From Bacillota bacterium (GTDB lineage: Bacteria > Bacillota > UBA4882 > UBA8346), in contig DNPP01000324.1 in NCBI GenBank assembly GCA_003501365.1, positions 1-6,552 on the forward strand: 6,552 bases of DNA, in the 5' to 3' direction. A program made the position numbers and the translations under genes. Shown here piece after piece: positions 1 through 5,799 of this stretch (position 1 is its first letter; the number at the start of each line of letters is the position of its first letter). The notes below the pieces were generated by a model that saw nothing but the letters and a program-made list of their open reading frames with translations, was not told the origin of the DNA and did not search any database.

Positions 1-2
1 AT

Positions 3-488
3 GTCCCACCGGAAAAACGCTGTTTAGGCTTTGCATACCAGGATAGTTTACTGTATCCTTTTTTAAGTGTGCGAGAAAATATTTTATTTAGCGCCAAAGT
101 GAAAGGGGTAGCCCATCAACCCCAGGTAGTCAATTATCTGGCGGAGTTATCGGAAATTATGGAAATAACTCACCTCTGGGAACGCTCTCCTTATTTTTTG
201 AGCGGCGGTGAAAAACAGCGGGTATCTTTGGCACGGGCTTTATTGCTGCGACCGCCGCTGCTTTTGCTGGATGAACCCCTATCAGCTCTTGATTCCCAGA
301 CCAAACACCATCTACAAGAATTACTCCGCTTTATTCATCAAAAAGAGAATATCTCCATTATCCATGTAACGCATGATCAAAATGAAGCCCTCCAATTGGG
401 AGACCGGATGATTATACTAAAAGAAGGAAAAATCAGCAGCCAAGGAATCCCTGCTGATATAATTACTGGGCCTGCTTCAAACGACTAA
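3..488 (+). CDS. ABC importer ATP-binding subunit, 5'-truncated by the window edge
   Basis: This is the C-terminal 161 residues of a cytoplasmic nucleotide-binding subunit that hydrolyses ATP to drive solute import. The reading frame is open to the left edge, so the start and Walker A lie outside. Visible in order are a Q-loop (GFAYQD, Q about residue 13 of the fragment), the ABC signature LSGGEKQR (about 66-73), Walker B LLLLDEP (about 86-92), the D-loop SALD (about 94-97) and the switch histidine in HVTHD (about 124). The PPEKR stretch before the Q-loop is common in importers of oxyanions, Fe3+ and similar solutes (ModC/WtpC, CysA, FbpC types). A molybdate or tungstate role is therefore possible but not shown, because no permease or binding protein is in view. 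The protein stops soon after the H-loop region and has no C-terminal MOP/TOBE regulatory domain, so it is a short form. The ATPase call is firm; the substrate is not known. Confidence 0.9.
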   Translation, partial: VPPEKRCLGFAYQDSLLYPFLSVRENILFSAKVKGVAHQPQVVNYLAELSEIMEITHLWERSPYFLSGGEKQRVSLARALLLRPPLLLLDEPLSALDSQTKHHLQELLRFIHQKENISIIHVTHDQNEALQLGDRMIILKEGKISSQGIPADIITGPASND

Positions 489-518
489 TCGCGGACTCCA
501 GGCTCGTCTATCTTCCTC

Positions 519-545
519 AAACTTCCCCGACTTAGTTTTTATTTC
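519..545 (+). terminator. weak possible terminator after the ABC ATPase gene
   Basis: A 5-bp stem, AAACT (519-523) with AGTTT (534-538), is followed by a T-rich stretch. The stem is short and AT-rich with a 10-base loop. It is the only terminator-like signal between the ATPase stop codon and the repeat region, so it is listed with low confidence. Confidence 0.2.
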
Positions 546-566
546 CTACAAATTTGTTTAACATGA

Positions 567-697
567 ATCCGGCAAGTAACTTTCAAAAGCGCTTTAATTT
601 TTGCCGGTATTTTATAACCAATTTTGTTGGTTAAAAAACACCGATCCGGCCAATTTTCTGCGTCTTATCAAAAAATTGCAATGTACTTGCCGGATCG
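567..697. repeat. alternating inverted-repeat region with two mutually exclusive folds
   Basis: Four CCGGC/GCCGG cores alternate in orientation at 569, 603, 646 and 689. The outer arms 567-578 and 684-695 are perfect 12-base reverse complements. The right arm can instead pair with 642-650 (perfect 9 bp with 689-697), and the left arm can pair with 601-607 (7 bp with 569-575). Small palindromes sit inside: AAAGCGCTTT (586-595) and a 7-bp stem with a 5-base loop (615-633). There is no long ORF, so this is noncoding. It could be a degenerate REP- or MITE-like element, a structured RNA, or a cruciform. I do not recognise a named family. Confidence 0.5.
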
Positions 698-701
698 AGG
701 T

Positions 702-751
702 TTAATATTCATTTGACCTATCGTTAATATTAGATTAATTTACCTTCAATA
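702..751 (+). promoter_or_regulatory. Pho-box-like array: five hexamers at exact 11-bp spacing
   Basis: Hexamers TTAATA (702), TTGACC (713), TTAATA (724), TTAATT (735) and TCAATA (746) begin exactly 11 bases apart, on one face of the helix. PhoP of Bacillus binds direct repeats of roughly TT(A/C/T)A(C/T)A separated by about 5 bases. Copies 1 and 3 fit that consensus fully, copies 4 and 5 miss one base, and copy 2 misses two. The array ends 7 bases before a TATAAA -10 box and lies upstream of an alkaline phosphatase gene. With a start near 770 it would span about -20 to -68, the usual place for PhoP activation. The spacing is observed; PhoP as the binder is inferred. Confidence 0.55.
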
Positions 752-758
752 ATCCCGG

Positions 759-764
759 TATAAA
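759..764 (+). promoter_or_regulatory. -10 element of the alkaline phosphatase promoter
   Basis: TATAAA differs from TATAAT at one position. The expected -35 position 17 bases upstream (736-741, TAATTT) is poor and lies inside the Pho-box-like array, as expected for an activator-dependent promoter. The transcript would start near 770 and have a leader of about 40 bases. Confidence 0.5.
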
Positions 765-778
765 GTTGAAAAAGCATC

Positions 779-793
779 TTCAAAAATTTTGAA
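779..793. repeat. 7-bp palindrome next to the phoA ribosome binding site
   Basis: TTCAAAA (779-785) and TTTTGAA (787-793) are perfect reverse complements around one base, directly before the AAGGAG (795-800) of the next gene. It could be a protein-binding palindrome or a weak leader hairpin. Being AT-rich, it may also be chance. Confidence 0.25.
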
Positions 794-811
794 AAAGGAG
801 TGAAATTGTAA

Positions 812-2242
812 ATGGTAAACAAGTTTTATAAACGCAGATTTCCCTTGGTCTTGGCAGTCGTATTGATGTTTTTGTTATCAAGTTTGGTTACTTTTGCTAC
901 AACCCCACCCAAATATATTTTCTTATTCATTGGCGATGGTATGGGTGTGGCTCAACGGCAGGTAGCCGAATTACAATTGAATGCCGGCCCTACTACTCCG
1001 GCCAAAGACCAAAACAAGCGATTGGTCATGAACCGGATGAAAGTCATCGGTGTAGATACTACATATGATTCCAGCAGTATGGTGCCGGACTCCGCTTCAA
1101 CGGCTACTGCTATTTCTTCCGGGTATAAAACACTTAGCGGGGTAATCGGTTACCGGGAGGATAAAACAACAAAAACTCCTTTTATTACTGAAGCTTTAAA
1201 ACAAAAAGGTTATGCGGTCGGGATAGTTTCTTCGGTCAAGATTGTACATGCCACTCCGGCGGCATTTTATGCTCATATCGATAGCAGAAACAGATATGAT
1301 GACATTGCCAATCAGTTAATCAATAGCAATTTCGATCTCTTCGTAGGTGGCGGCGGTAACGGACATTTTTTAGCCACAGGCCGCAAAGATAAACGGGATC
1401 TCTATAAAGAAGCTACCGACAAAGGTTTTGCTGTCGCTACGACCTCTAAAGACTTTTTGGCCTTAAAACCCGGTCAAAGAGTTCTTGCCAATCTGCCCGG
1501 TGATGTCAATGATGAGGCCTTACCGTATGCTGTGGACCGTAAAGCCGACGATCTTCCCCTAGACAAGATTGTTTCCAAGTCGATTGATATTTTATCCGCC
1601 AATAAAAAGGGTTTCTTTTTAATGGTCGAGGAAGGTAAGGTTGATTGGGCTTGTCATGCCAACGACACCGGTTCCACTATCGCTAACATGTTCGATTTGG
1701 ATAGAGCTGTAGCAGCTGCATTGGAATTTCAAAAAACTCACAAGGATACGCTTATTGTAGTTACCGGCGATCATGAATGCGGTGGTCTCGGTTTATCGAT
1801 GGGTCAGGAATATCGCGTAAGTCCTGAAATCTTTTTACAGCAAAAAATGTCTTTTGAAGTCGCGGATGTAAAAGTAGCCGAAATTTTGAAAAAAGAAAGC
1901 ACTTCCAACGACAGTATCTTTAAGTTGGCTGCTGATTTTGGTTTGAGCAATTTAAAGGACTCTGAAAAAACCGCAATTGAAAAAGCCATTGGGGATCAAA
2001 AAGCCAATCTCAGTAAGGAACAGTCGATTGCCCTTTATGGTGGTTACAAACCGGTTTCTATGACTTTTTGCCGTTTGATGAATGCTCGCGCCAATCTTTT
2101 TTGGACCTCTTATGTTCATACCGGGATCCCGGTTATGACCTCTGCTGAAGGAACGGGAGCCGAAAAGTTTGCCGGTTATCAAGACGATACGGATATTTGT
2201 AAAGCTTTAAACAGTATAACGAGTGCCGGTCTAAAATGGTAA
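812..2242 (+). CDS. phoA: secreted alkaline phosphatase, PhoA family
   Basis: This 476-residue enzyme would hydrolyse phosphate monoesters outside the membrane to supply inorganic phosphate. The N-terminus has basic residues followed by a hydrophobic stretch (about 11-29) ending in TFA, a Sec signal peptide or membrane anchor. Aligned by motif to E. coli PhoA, the active site is complete: D42 (IGDGMG), D93 and nucleophile S94 (VPDSAS), T148 (HATPA), phosphate-binding R159 (DSRN), E273, D278 and H282 (VEEGKVDWACH), D320 and H321 (TGDHE), and H436 (SYVHTG). E. coli D153 and K328 are replaced by H146 and W279, the pairing I recall from Bacillus, Thermotoga and TAB5 enzymes. About 115 residues separate H321 from H436, more than in E. 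coli. The ATG is preceded by AAGGAG at 795-800, 11 bases away. Pho-box-like repeats lie upstream and a strong terminator follows. The family call is very secure. Confidence 0.96.
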   Translation: MVNKFYKRRFPLVLAVVLMFLLSSLVTFATTPPKYIFLFIGDGMGVAQRQVAELQLNAGPTTPAKDQNKRLVMNRMKVIGVDTTYDSSSMVPDSASTATAISSGYKTLSGVIGYREDKTTKTPFITEALKQKGYAVGIVSSVKIVHATPAAFYAHIDSRNRYDDIANQLINSNFDLFVGGGGNGHFLATGRKDKRDLYKEATDKGFAVATTSKDFLALKPGQRVLANLPGDVNDEALPYAVDRKADDLPLDKIVSKSIDILSANKKGFFLMVEEGKVDWACHANDTGSTIANMFDLDRAVAAALEFQKTHKDTLIVVTGDHECGGLGLSMGQEYRVSPEIFLQQKMSFEVADVKVAEILKKESTSNDSIFKLAADFGLSNLKDSEKTAIEKAIGDQKANLSKEQSIALYGGYKPVSMTFCRLMNARANLFWTSYVHTGIPVMTSAEGTGAEKFAGYQDDTDICKALNSITSAGLKW

Positions 2243-2275
2243 CAACCGGTAAACTTAGATAAGATAATTATTATG

Positions 2276-2327
2276 GGGCTGTCACTAAAAATGAAACATT
2301 TTTGGGCAGCTCTTCTTTCATTTTTTT
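2276..2327 (+). terminator. rho-independent terminator after phoA
   Basis: A long stem pairs 2276-2293 with 2297-2312 (about 16 pairs, two single-base bulges, AAA loop). It is followed by a T-rich tail ending in seven consecutive T (2321-2327). It starts 33 bases after the phosphatase stop codon. Confidence 0.85.
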
Positions 2328-2370
2328 GTCCATGGACTCTATGCAGAATACTTAAAAAGTGGTGATTTTC

Positions 2371-3537
2371 ATGGTAAAAAAAATTAGTAATGTCAAACGG
2401 TTTCGGGATATTATTTTTTGTGCAGTCATTATTCTATTTTCTATCGGCATCATTCTGATTCCTACGTCGGAACAGTATAAACAATCTTCAGCAAACCGTG
2501 AAGCCCGCTGTATTGTACTGAAAACCGACAATCAATTTGTTTTCCAGCGGGGAACTGTTCGTCAAGGCGATCAAAAGGTCACGGTGCAGATTTTGGACGG
2601 AGCGGATCGCAACCGGAAAATCGAAGTCCTCAATATGCTTCAGGGTGCTGTGGAGCTTGAGTGGTTTTATCAAACCGGAGAAAAAGCGATTATTGGTTAT
2701 ACCTTGGATAATAAAAAAATAGTGGGCGCCAGAATGTTGGAACCATTACGCGAAACGCACTTGGTATGGCTATTTATTCTGTTTATTGCGGCTTTACTTA
2801 TCCTTGCCGGATGGACCGGTGTCAAGGCTATTATCACTTTTATCTTTACAATTTTGGTGATTTGGAAAGTCCTATTACCTTGTAGTTTGGAAGGAAAATT
2901 TGATCCGGTGTTACTGGCGATTTTAATCGTAGCCGGATTATGTTTCATCACTATTTTCATGATAGCCGGTTTCAATAAAAAAGCTTTGGGGGCATTTCTC
3001 GGCGCTTTTAGCGGATGCATCATTACTTGGATTATTTTACTTTTATTCGGCGACCCTTTGAAAATCAATGGGGCTACTTCCAGTTTTTCAACAACGTTAC
3101 GGTATTCCGGTTACGAACATTTGGACTTGCTTAAATTGTTCTATGCCGCGGTGATTCTTTCGGCAACCGGTGCTATTATGGATGTAGCGATTGATATTGC
3201 AGCCGCCATGGCTGAGATTAAGGAGAAAAGGCCCGATATTGGCAGAGGGGAATTGATACGTTCGGGAATTAACATTGGGCGTTTGGTCATCGGCACTATG
3301 TCGACGACTTTGCTCTTGGCTTATACGGGAGGGGCATTAACCATGCTGATGTTTTTGCTAGCCAGGGGTATATCAATCTGGCGGATTTTTAATATGAACT
3401 TTGTAGCGTCGGAATTGTTAAAAACTCTTTCCGGGACCATTGGTCTGACCTTGGTTGTCCCCTGTACCGCGCTTTTTGTGGGAATTCTGTTAGTGAAATC
3501 GGTAAAAGATAAATGTGAGCAAACGCTGACCCAATAA
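2371..3537 (+). CDS. YibE/F family integral membrane protein
   Basis: This is a 388-residue multispanning membrane protein of unknown biochemical function. One N-terminal membrane segment (about 12-31) is followed by a roughly 100-residue extracytoplasmic region (32-130) that looks beta-rich, with the family-typical pattern of a short glycine turn, VLNML and a hydrophilic GEKAIIGY stretch. About seven more hydrophobic segments follow, near 131-149, 151-170, 178-201, 205-226, 254-275, 302-330 and 350-376. The hallmark C-terminal block is present: GAIMDVAIDIAAAM (267-280), then SGINIGRLVIGTMSTTLLLA (298-317) and YTGG (318-321), where many homologues have IGRD and GTMxNTL. I chose ATG 2371 because AAGTGGTGAT just upstream resembles the anti-Shine-Dalgarno complement; an in-frame GTG at 2359 would add four residues but lie within that site. 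It follows phoA and a terminator with almost no room for a separate promoter. The family is firm; the role is unknown. Confidence 0.9.
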   Translation: MVKKISNVKRFRDIIFCAVIILFSIGIILIPTSEQYKQSSANREARCIVLKTDNQFVFQRGTVRQGDQKVTVQILDGADRNRKIEVLNMLQGAVELEWFYQTGEKAIIGYTLDNKKIVGARMLEPLRETHLVWLFILFIAALLILAGWTGVKAIITFIFTILVIWKVLLPCSLEGKFDPVLLAILIVAGLCFITIFMIAGFNKKALGAFLGAFSGCIITWIILLLFGDPLKINGATSSFSTTLRYSGYEHLDLLKLFYAAVILSATGAIMDVAIDIAAAMAEIKEKRPDIGRGELIRSGINIGRLVIGTMSTTLLLAYTGGALTMLMFLLARGISIWRIFNMNFVASELLKTLSGTIGLTLVVPCTALFVGILLVKSVKDKCEQTLTQ

Positions 3538-3580
3538 TCATTCTTTGTCTATTTTATACAAATTCATCATAATTGGAATC

Positions 3581-3620
3581 AAAGGAAACTGCTTGGTTTT
3601 ATTAGGCCGTTTCTTTTTTT
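3581..3620 (+). terminator. rho-independent terminator after the yibE/F gene
   Basis: GAAAC (3585-3589) pairs with GTTTC (3609-3613). After one mismatch, GCTT (3591-3594) pairs with AGGC (3604-3607), closing a 9-base loop. Seven T follow at 3614-3620, and the upstream A-run extends the stem. It lies 44 bases after the stop codon. Confidence 0.85.
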
Positions 3621-3757
3621 CTGCGCGAGGAATGTTCCGACCGAGCTATGTAAGAATGTCAGGTAATTGAAATTTATTAAACGCATTTACTTAGCGTATG
3701 TTAATATGATATATTCATAAATCAATGTCGAATCAAGAAATATGAATAAAATAATAC
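3621..3757. other. intergenic stretch with no gene; small AT-rich repeats only
   Basis: I see no coding potential between the terminator and the scfB promoter. In particular there is no small cysteine-rich ORF resembling the SCIFF precursor that normally sits here. It does contain an 8-bp inverted repeat, TATTCATA (3712-3719) with TATGAATA (3741-3748), and two AATCAA copies 11 bases apart (3720 and 3731). These could form an operator upstream of the next promoter, or be chance in AT-rich DNA. Confidence 0.35.
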
Positions 3758-3786
3758 TTGCCAAGCCATAGCGAGATATTTATAAT
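3758..3786 (+). promoter_or_regulatory. strong sigma-A-type promoter of the scfB remnant
   Basis: TTGCCA (3758-3763) and a perfect TATAAT (3781-3786) are separated by exactly 17 bases. Transcription would start near 3793, giving a leader of about 46 bases to the ATG at 3839. Confidence 0.65.
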
Positions 3787-3838
3787 AAATTTTGGGCATA
3801 TGATTGTAAAAAATTATTACTAGAAAAGAGGTTCTTCG

Positions 3839-5076
3839 ATGATCCATGCTTTTACAATGAACCGGCAGTACTATTTTATATGCGCCGGAGCTTTCCTGGG
3901 AAGAAATCAAGGGTAAACTGGAACAAAATAATGGACTAAAGGCCCTCTGCCTTCACGTGGCGCATGATTGCAATTTGCGTTGCAGCTACTGTTTTGCTGG
4001 AACCGGCGATTATCATTCCGGTCGGAAAATGATGAGTCCGGAGACTGCCATTAAAGCATTGCAATTTTTAATCGATCATAGTGGCGACCGCCAAAATATT
4101 GAAGTGGATTTTTTCGGAGGCGAGCCGCTGTTGAATTTTGAAACGCTAAAGCAGACAGTATTTTATGGTCGCGAGGCTGAAATCAAGACCGGTAAGCAGA
4201 TTCATTTCACAGTGACTACCAACGGAATCTTGCTGGATAAAGCAAAGCAAGAGTTTATCAACCGTTATATCGATAATGTAGTTATCAGCATTGACGGGCG
4301 CAAGGAAGTGCACGACGCCGTACGTTCCGGCCAGGCGGGGAAGGCTCGTACGACCGGATCATCCCAAATACTTTGAATTTAATCCATAAGCGCGGAGATA
4401 AAGAGTATTACATACGGGGGACCACGGCTCAAAATTTGGATTTTTCTAAAGATGTGCTCCATCTGGCCGATCTCGGTTTTCGCGAAATATCCATCGAACC
4501 GGCAATTGGGGAAATAGGTAAAGGCACTATTACCAGGGACCATTTATCGGCCATTTTTGAAGAATATGAGAGATTGGCTGCACTTTATCTGGAACGCCAG
4601 GCGCAAGGTAAACCTTTTCATTTTTACCATTTTAAACTGAATCTCTATCAAGGACCTTGCACTTATAAACGGATTTCCGCTTGCGGCGCCGGCTTTGAGT
4701 ACCTGGCGGTTGCGCCGGATGGAGGAATATATCCTTGCCATCAGTTTGTCGGCCATCCTGAATTTGCTCTTGGTAATTTGGTAAGTGGCCTGACTAATAC
4801 CGGATTGATGGAACAGTTCAAACATAACAATATTCTTATCAAGGAACCATGCCGGATCTGCTGGGCGAAGTTTTATTGTTCGGGGGATGCCATGCAAATA
4901 GCTTCTTTAGCAATGGAGATCTGCGTATTCCGGATGAGTTAACCTACGAAATGCAACGGAAACGGATTGAATGCGAGATTATGGTAGAAGATCGAATCCG
5001 CTATATGGAGCAAGATTTGGACAAGTCAAAAAAACGTTTGGCTGAACTGCAAAAAGAGCCAAATCCGGTCGAATGA
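3839..5076 (+). pseudogene. scfB: SCIFF peptide maturase (radical SAM/SPASM), broken by frameshifts and an N-terminal deletion
   Basis: The intact family enzyme uses S-adenosylmethionine and iron-sulfur clusters to make thioether crosslinks in the six-cysteine ranthipeptide SCIFF. Here the gene lies in three frames. ATG 3839 with AGAGG 8-12 bases upstream starts MIHAFTMNRQYYF, then hits a stop at 3914. The second frame carries YAPELSWEEIKGKLE and the radical SAM core, with HDCNLRCSYC giving CxxxCxxC, then FFGGEP and VVISIDGRKEV, ending at 4376. The third frame resumes at GSYDRIIPN (4343) through KEYYIRG, DVLHLADLGF, the SPASM cysteines and CWAKFYCSG, ending at 4942. The last resumes at CHANSFFSNGD (4888) to 5076, with a charged, possibly coiled-coil tail. 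Each later break is repaired by adding one G (near 4343 and at 4882-4886). Only about 33 codons precede KALCLH, where I recall roughly 95. All cluster cysteines survive. The breaks may be real or sequencing error. Confidence 0.88.
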
Positions 5077-5088
5077 TTTTAGCCTGTT

Positions 5089-5128
5089 ATAAACGGTAGG
5101 AGCTTATCCCGCCGTTTATTATAATTTT
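5089..5128 (+). terminator. rho-independent terminator after scfB
   Basis: ATAAACGG (5089-5096) pairs perfectly with CCGTTTAT (5112-5119). The stem continues inward through T-G, one mismatch, and GGA with TCC, around a 5-base loop. The tail is T-rich but interrupted (to 5128). It begins 12 bases after the stop codon. Confidence 0.7.
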
Positions 5129-5135
5129 CGACGAA

Positions 5136-5164
5136 TTGACTTTAAGGGTAATAATTGGTATATT
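5136..5164 (+). promoter_or_regulatory. sigma-A-type promoter of the flavin reductase gene
   Basis: TTGACT (5136-5141) and TATATT (5159-5164) are separated by exactly 17 bases; each hexamer differs from consensus at one position. The start would be near 5171, giving an untranslated leader of about 90 bases in which I see no recognisable riboswitch. Confidence 0.7.
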
Positions 5165-5263
5165 ATTATGAGCATATGTGCGGCAATAATGGGAGATTAT
5201 GTTTTTCTCTCAAATAAACATCAAAGTTAAAAAGTCTCGATGATTATAAAGGAGGATGTTCCA

Positions 5264-5758
5264 ATGGATAAAAAACAAGCTAATTCAAAGTCGTGCCTAC
5301 AACCGGTGCCGAAAGTGATTGTTTCCTGCCGGGGCAAAAACGGCGAAGATAATGCGCTTGCCGTAGCATACTGTTGCAACTGCAGTTACGACCCGCCCAT
5401 GGTGATGGTGGGAATTGTGCCTTCCCGGCATTCCTATTCCATGATTAAAGATAGCGGCTGTTTTGTGGTTAATCTGGTTTCTAAAGATTATAGCGAAATT
5501 TTTAATTATCTGGGCAGCCACAGCGGACGGGATGAGAATAAATTAGCCAAAATGAATGTGAAAACCGCTGAAGCCCTTAAAATCAATGCCCCCATTTTAC
5601 TCGATTGTCCCGTAAATATCGAATGCAAGGTAGTGGATTCCATCGTTACCGGCTCTCACGAGATGTTTGTGGGCAAAGTCGAATATGTGCACGCCGATGC
5701 ACAACTGGTTAATGATAAAGGGAATATTGATTTCTCGGCTGTCAACTTTATATCATAG
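5264..5758 (+). CDS. flavin reductase-like FMN-binding split-barrel protein
   Basis: This 164-residue cytoplasmic protein belongs to the flavin reductase-like fold (flavoredoxin/RutF-like), whose members bind FMN and pass electrons between NAD(P)H or a partner protein and flavin. The pattern fits a common clostridial subfamily: PVPKVIVSC (14-22), N30 with ALAVAY, DPPMVMVGI (43-51), a RHSYSMIKDSGCFVVNL block (55-71), SGRDENKLAKM (87-97), and APILLDCPVNIEC (109-121) followed by GSHEMFVGKVEYVHAD. The ATG is set by a near-perfect AAAGGAGG at 5248-5255, 8 bases upstream; an in-frame ATG at 5240 has no such site and would place it inside the coding region. Unusual points are eight cysteines, with a CCxC cluster at 37-40, and a C-terminus that seems some 20 residues shorter than I recall for relatives. 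Fold assignment is secure; electron donor and acceptor are unknown. It is a single-gene unit. Confidence 0.9.
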   Translation: MDKKQANSKSCLQPVPKVIVSCRGKNGEDNALAVAYCCNCSYDPPMVMVGIVPSRHSYSMIKDSGCFVVNLVSKDYSEIFNYLGSHSGRDENKLAKMNVKTAEALKINAPILLDCPVNIECKVVDSIVTGSHEMFVGKVEYVHADAQLVNDKGNIDFSAVNFIS

Positions 5759-5767
5759 CATAAAGAC

Positions 5768-5799
5768 ATCATTTTACCAGTCCAAAATGATTTTAATTT
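5768..5799 (+). terminator. AT-rich terminator between convergent genes
   Basis: ATCATTTT (5768-5775) pairs perfectly with AAAATGAT (5784-5791) around an 8-base loop and is followed by TTTAATTTA. It lies in the 39-base gap between convergent stop codons. The stem is weak, with only two G-C pairs in all. Function on the minus strand is less clear because the run after the stem there is poor. Confidence 0.45.

Noticed and set aside
713..741. Ordinary sigma-A promoter with TTGACC as -35 and TAATTT as -10
   Set aside because: The -10 matches poorly (3 of 6), and both hexamers are better explained as members of the 11-bp-phased array followed by TATAAA at 759.
2359..2370. GTG start four codons upstream for the yibE/F gene
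   Set aside because: The GTGGTGAT there is best read as part of the ribosome binding site for ATG 2371.
2697..3068. 123-codon open frame on the minus strand inside the yibE/F gene
   Set aside because: It lies wholly within a gene with clear family motifs, has no ribosome binding site or recognisable domain, and mirrors membrane codons. It is a shadow.
3686..3715. Promoter TTTACT, 18 bases, TATATT upstream of scfB
   Set aside because: It is possible as a secondary promoter, but the TTGCCA, 17 bases, TATAAT pair at 3758-3786 is much closer to consensus and nearer the gene.
3722..3910. 62-codon minus-strand frame over the scfB promoter and start
   Set aside because: It has no Shine-Dalgarno sequence that I can see, no recognisable motif, and overlaps a near-consensus plus-strand promoter and the scfB N-terminus.
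4335..4890. Programmed -1 ribosomal frameshifting joining the scfB fragments
   Set aside because: The sites do not match an X XXY YYZ slippery heptamer, I see no downstream stimulatory structure, two events would be needed in one gene, and the N-terminal deletion points to decay or error instead.
4544..4897. 117-codon minus-strand frame across the scfB remnant
   Set aside because: The plus strand carries conserved SPASM cysteines and family motifs over the same bases; the minus frame shows none.
5240..5263. Upstream ATG start for the flavin reductase gene
   Set aside because: The strong AAAGGAGG lies downstream of this ATG and is correctly spaced for ATG 5264; the added residues do not resemble the family.
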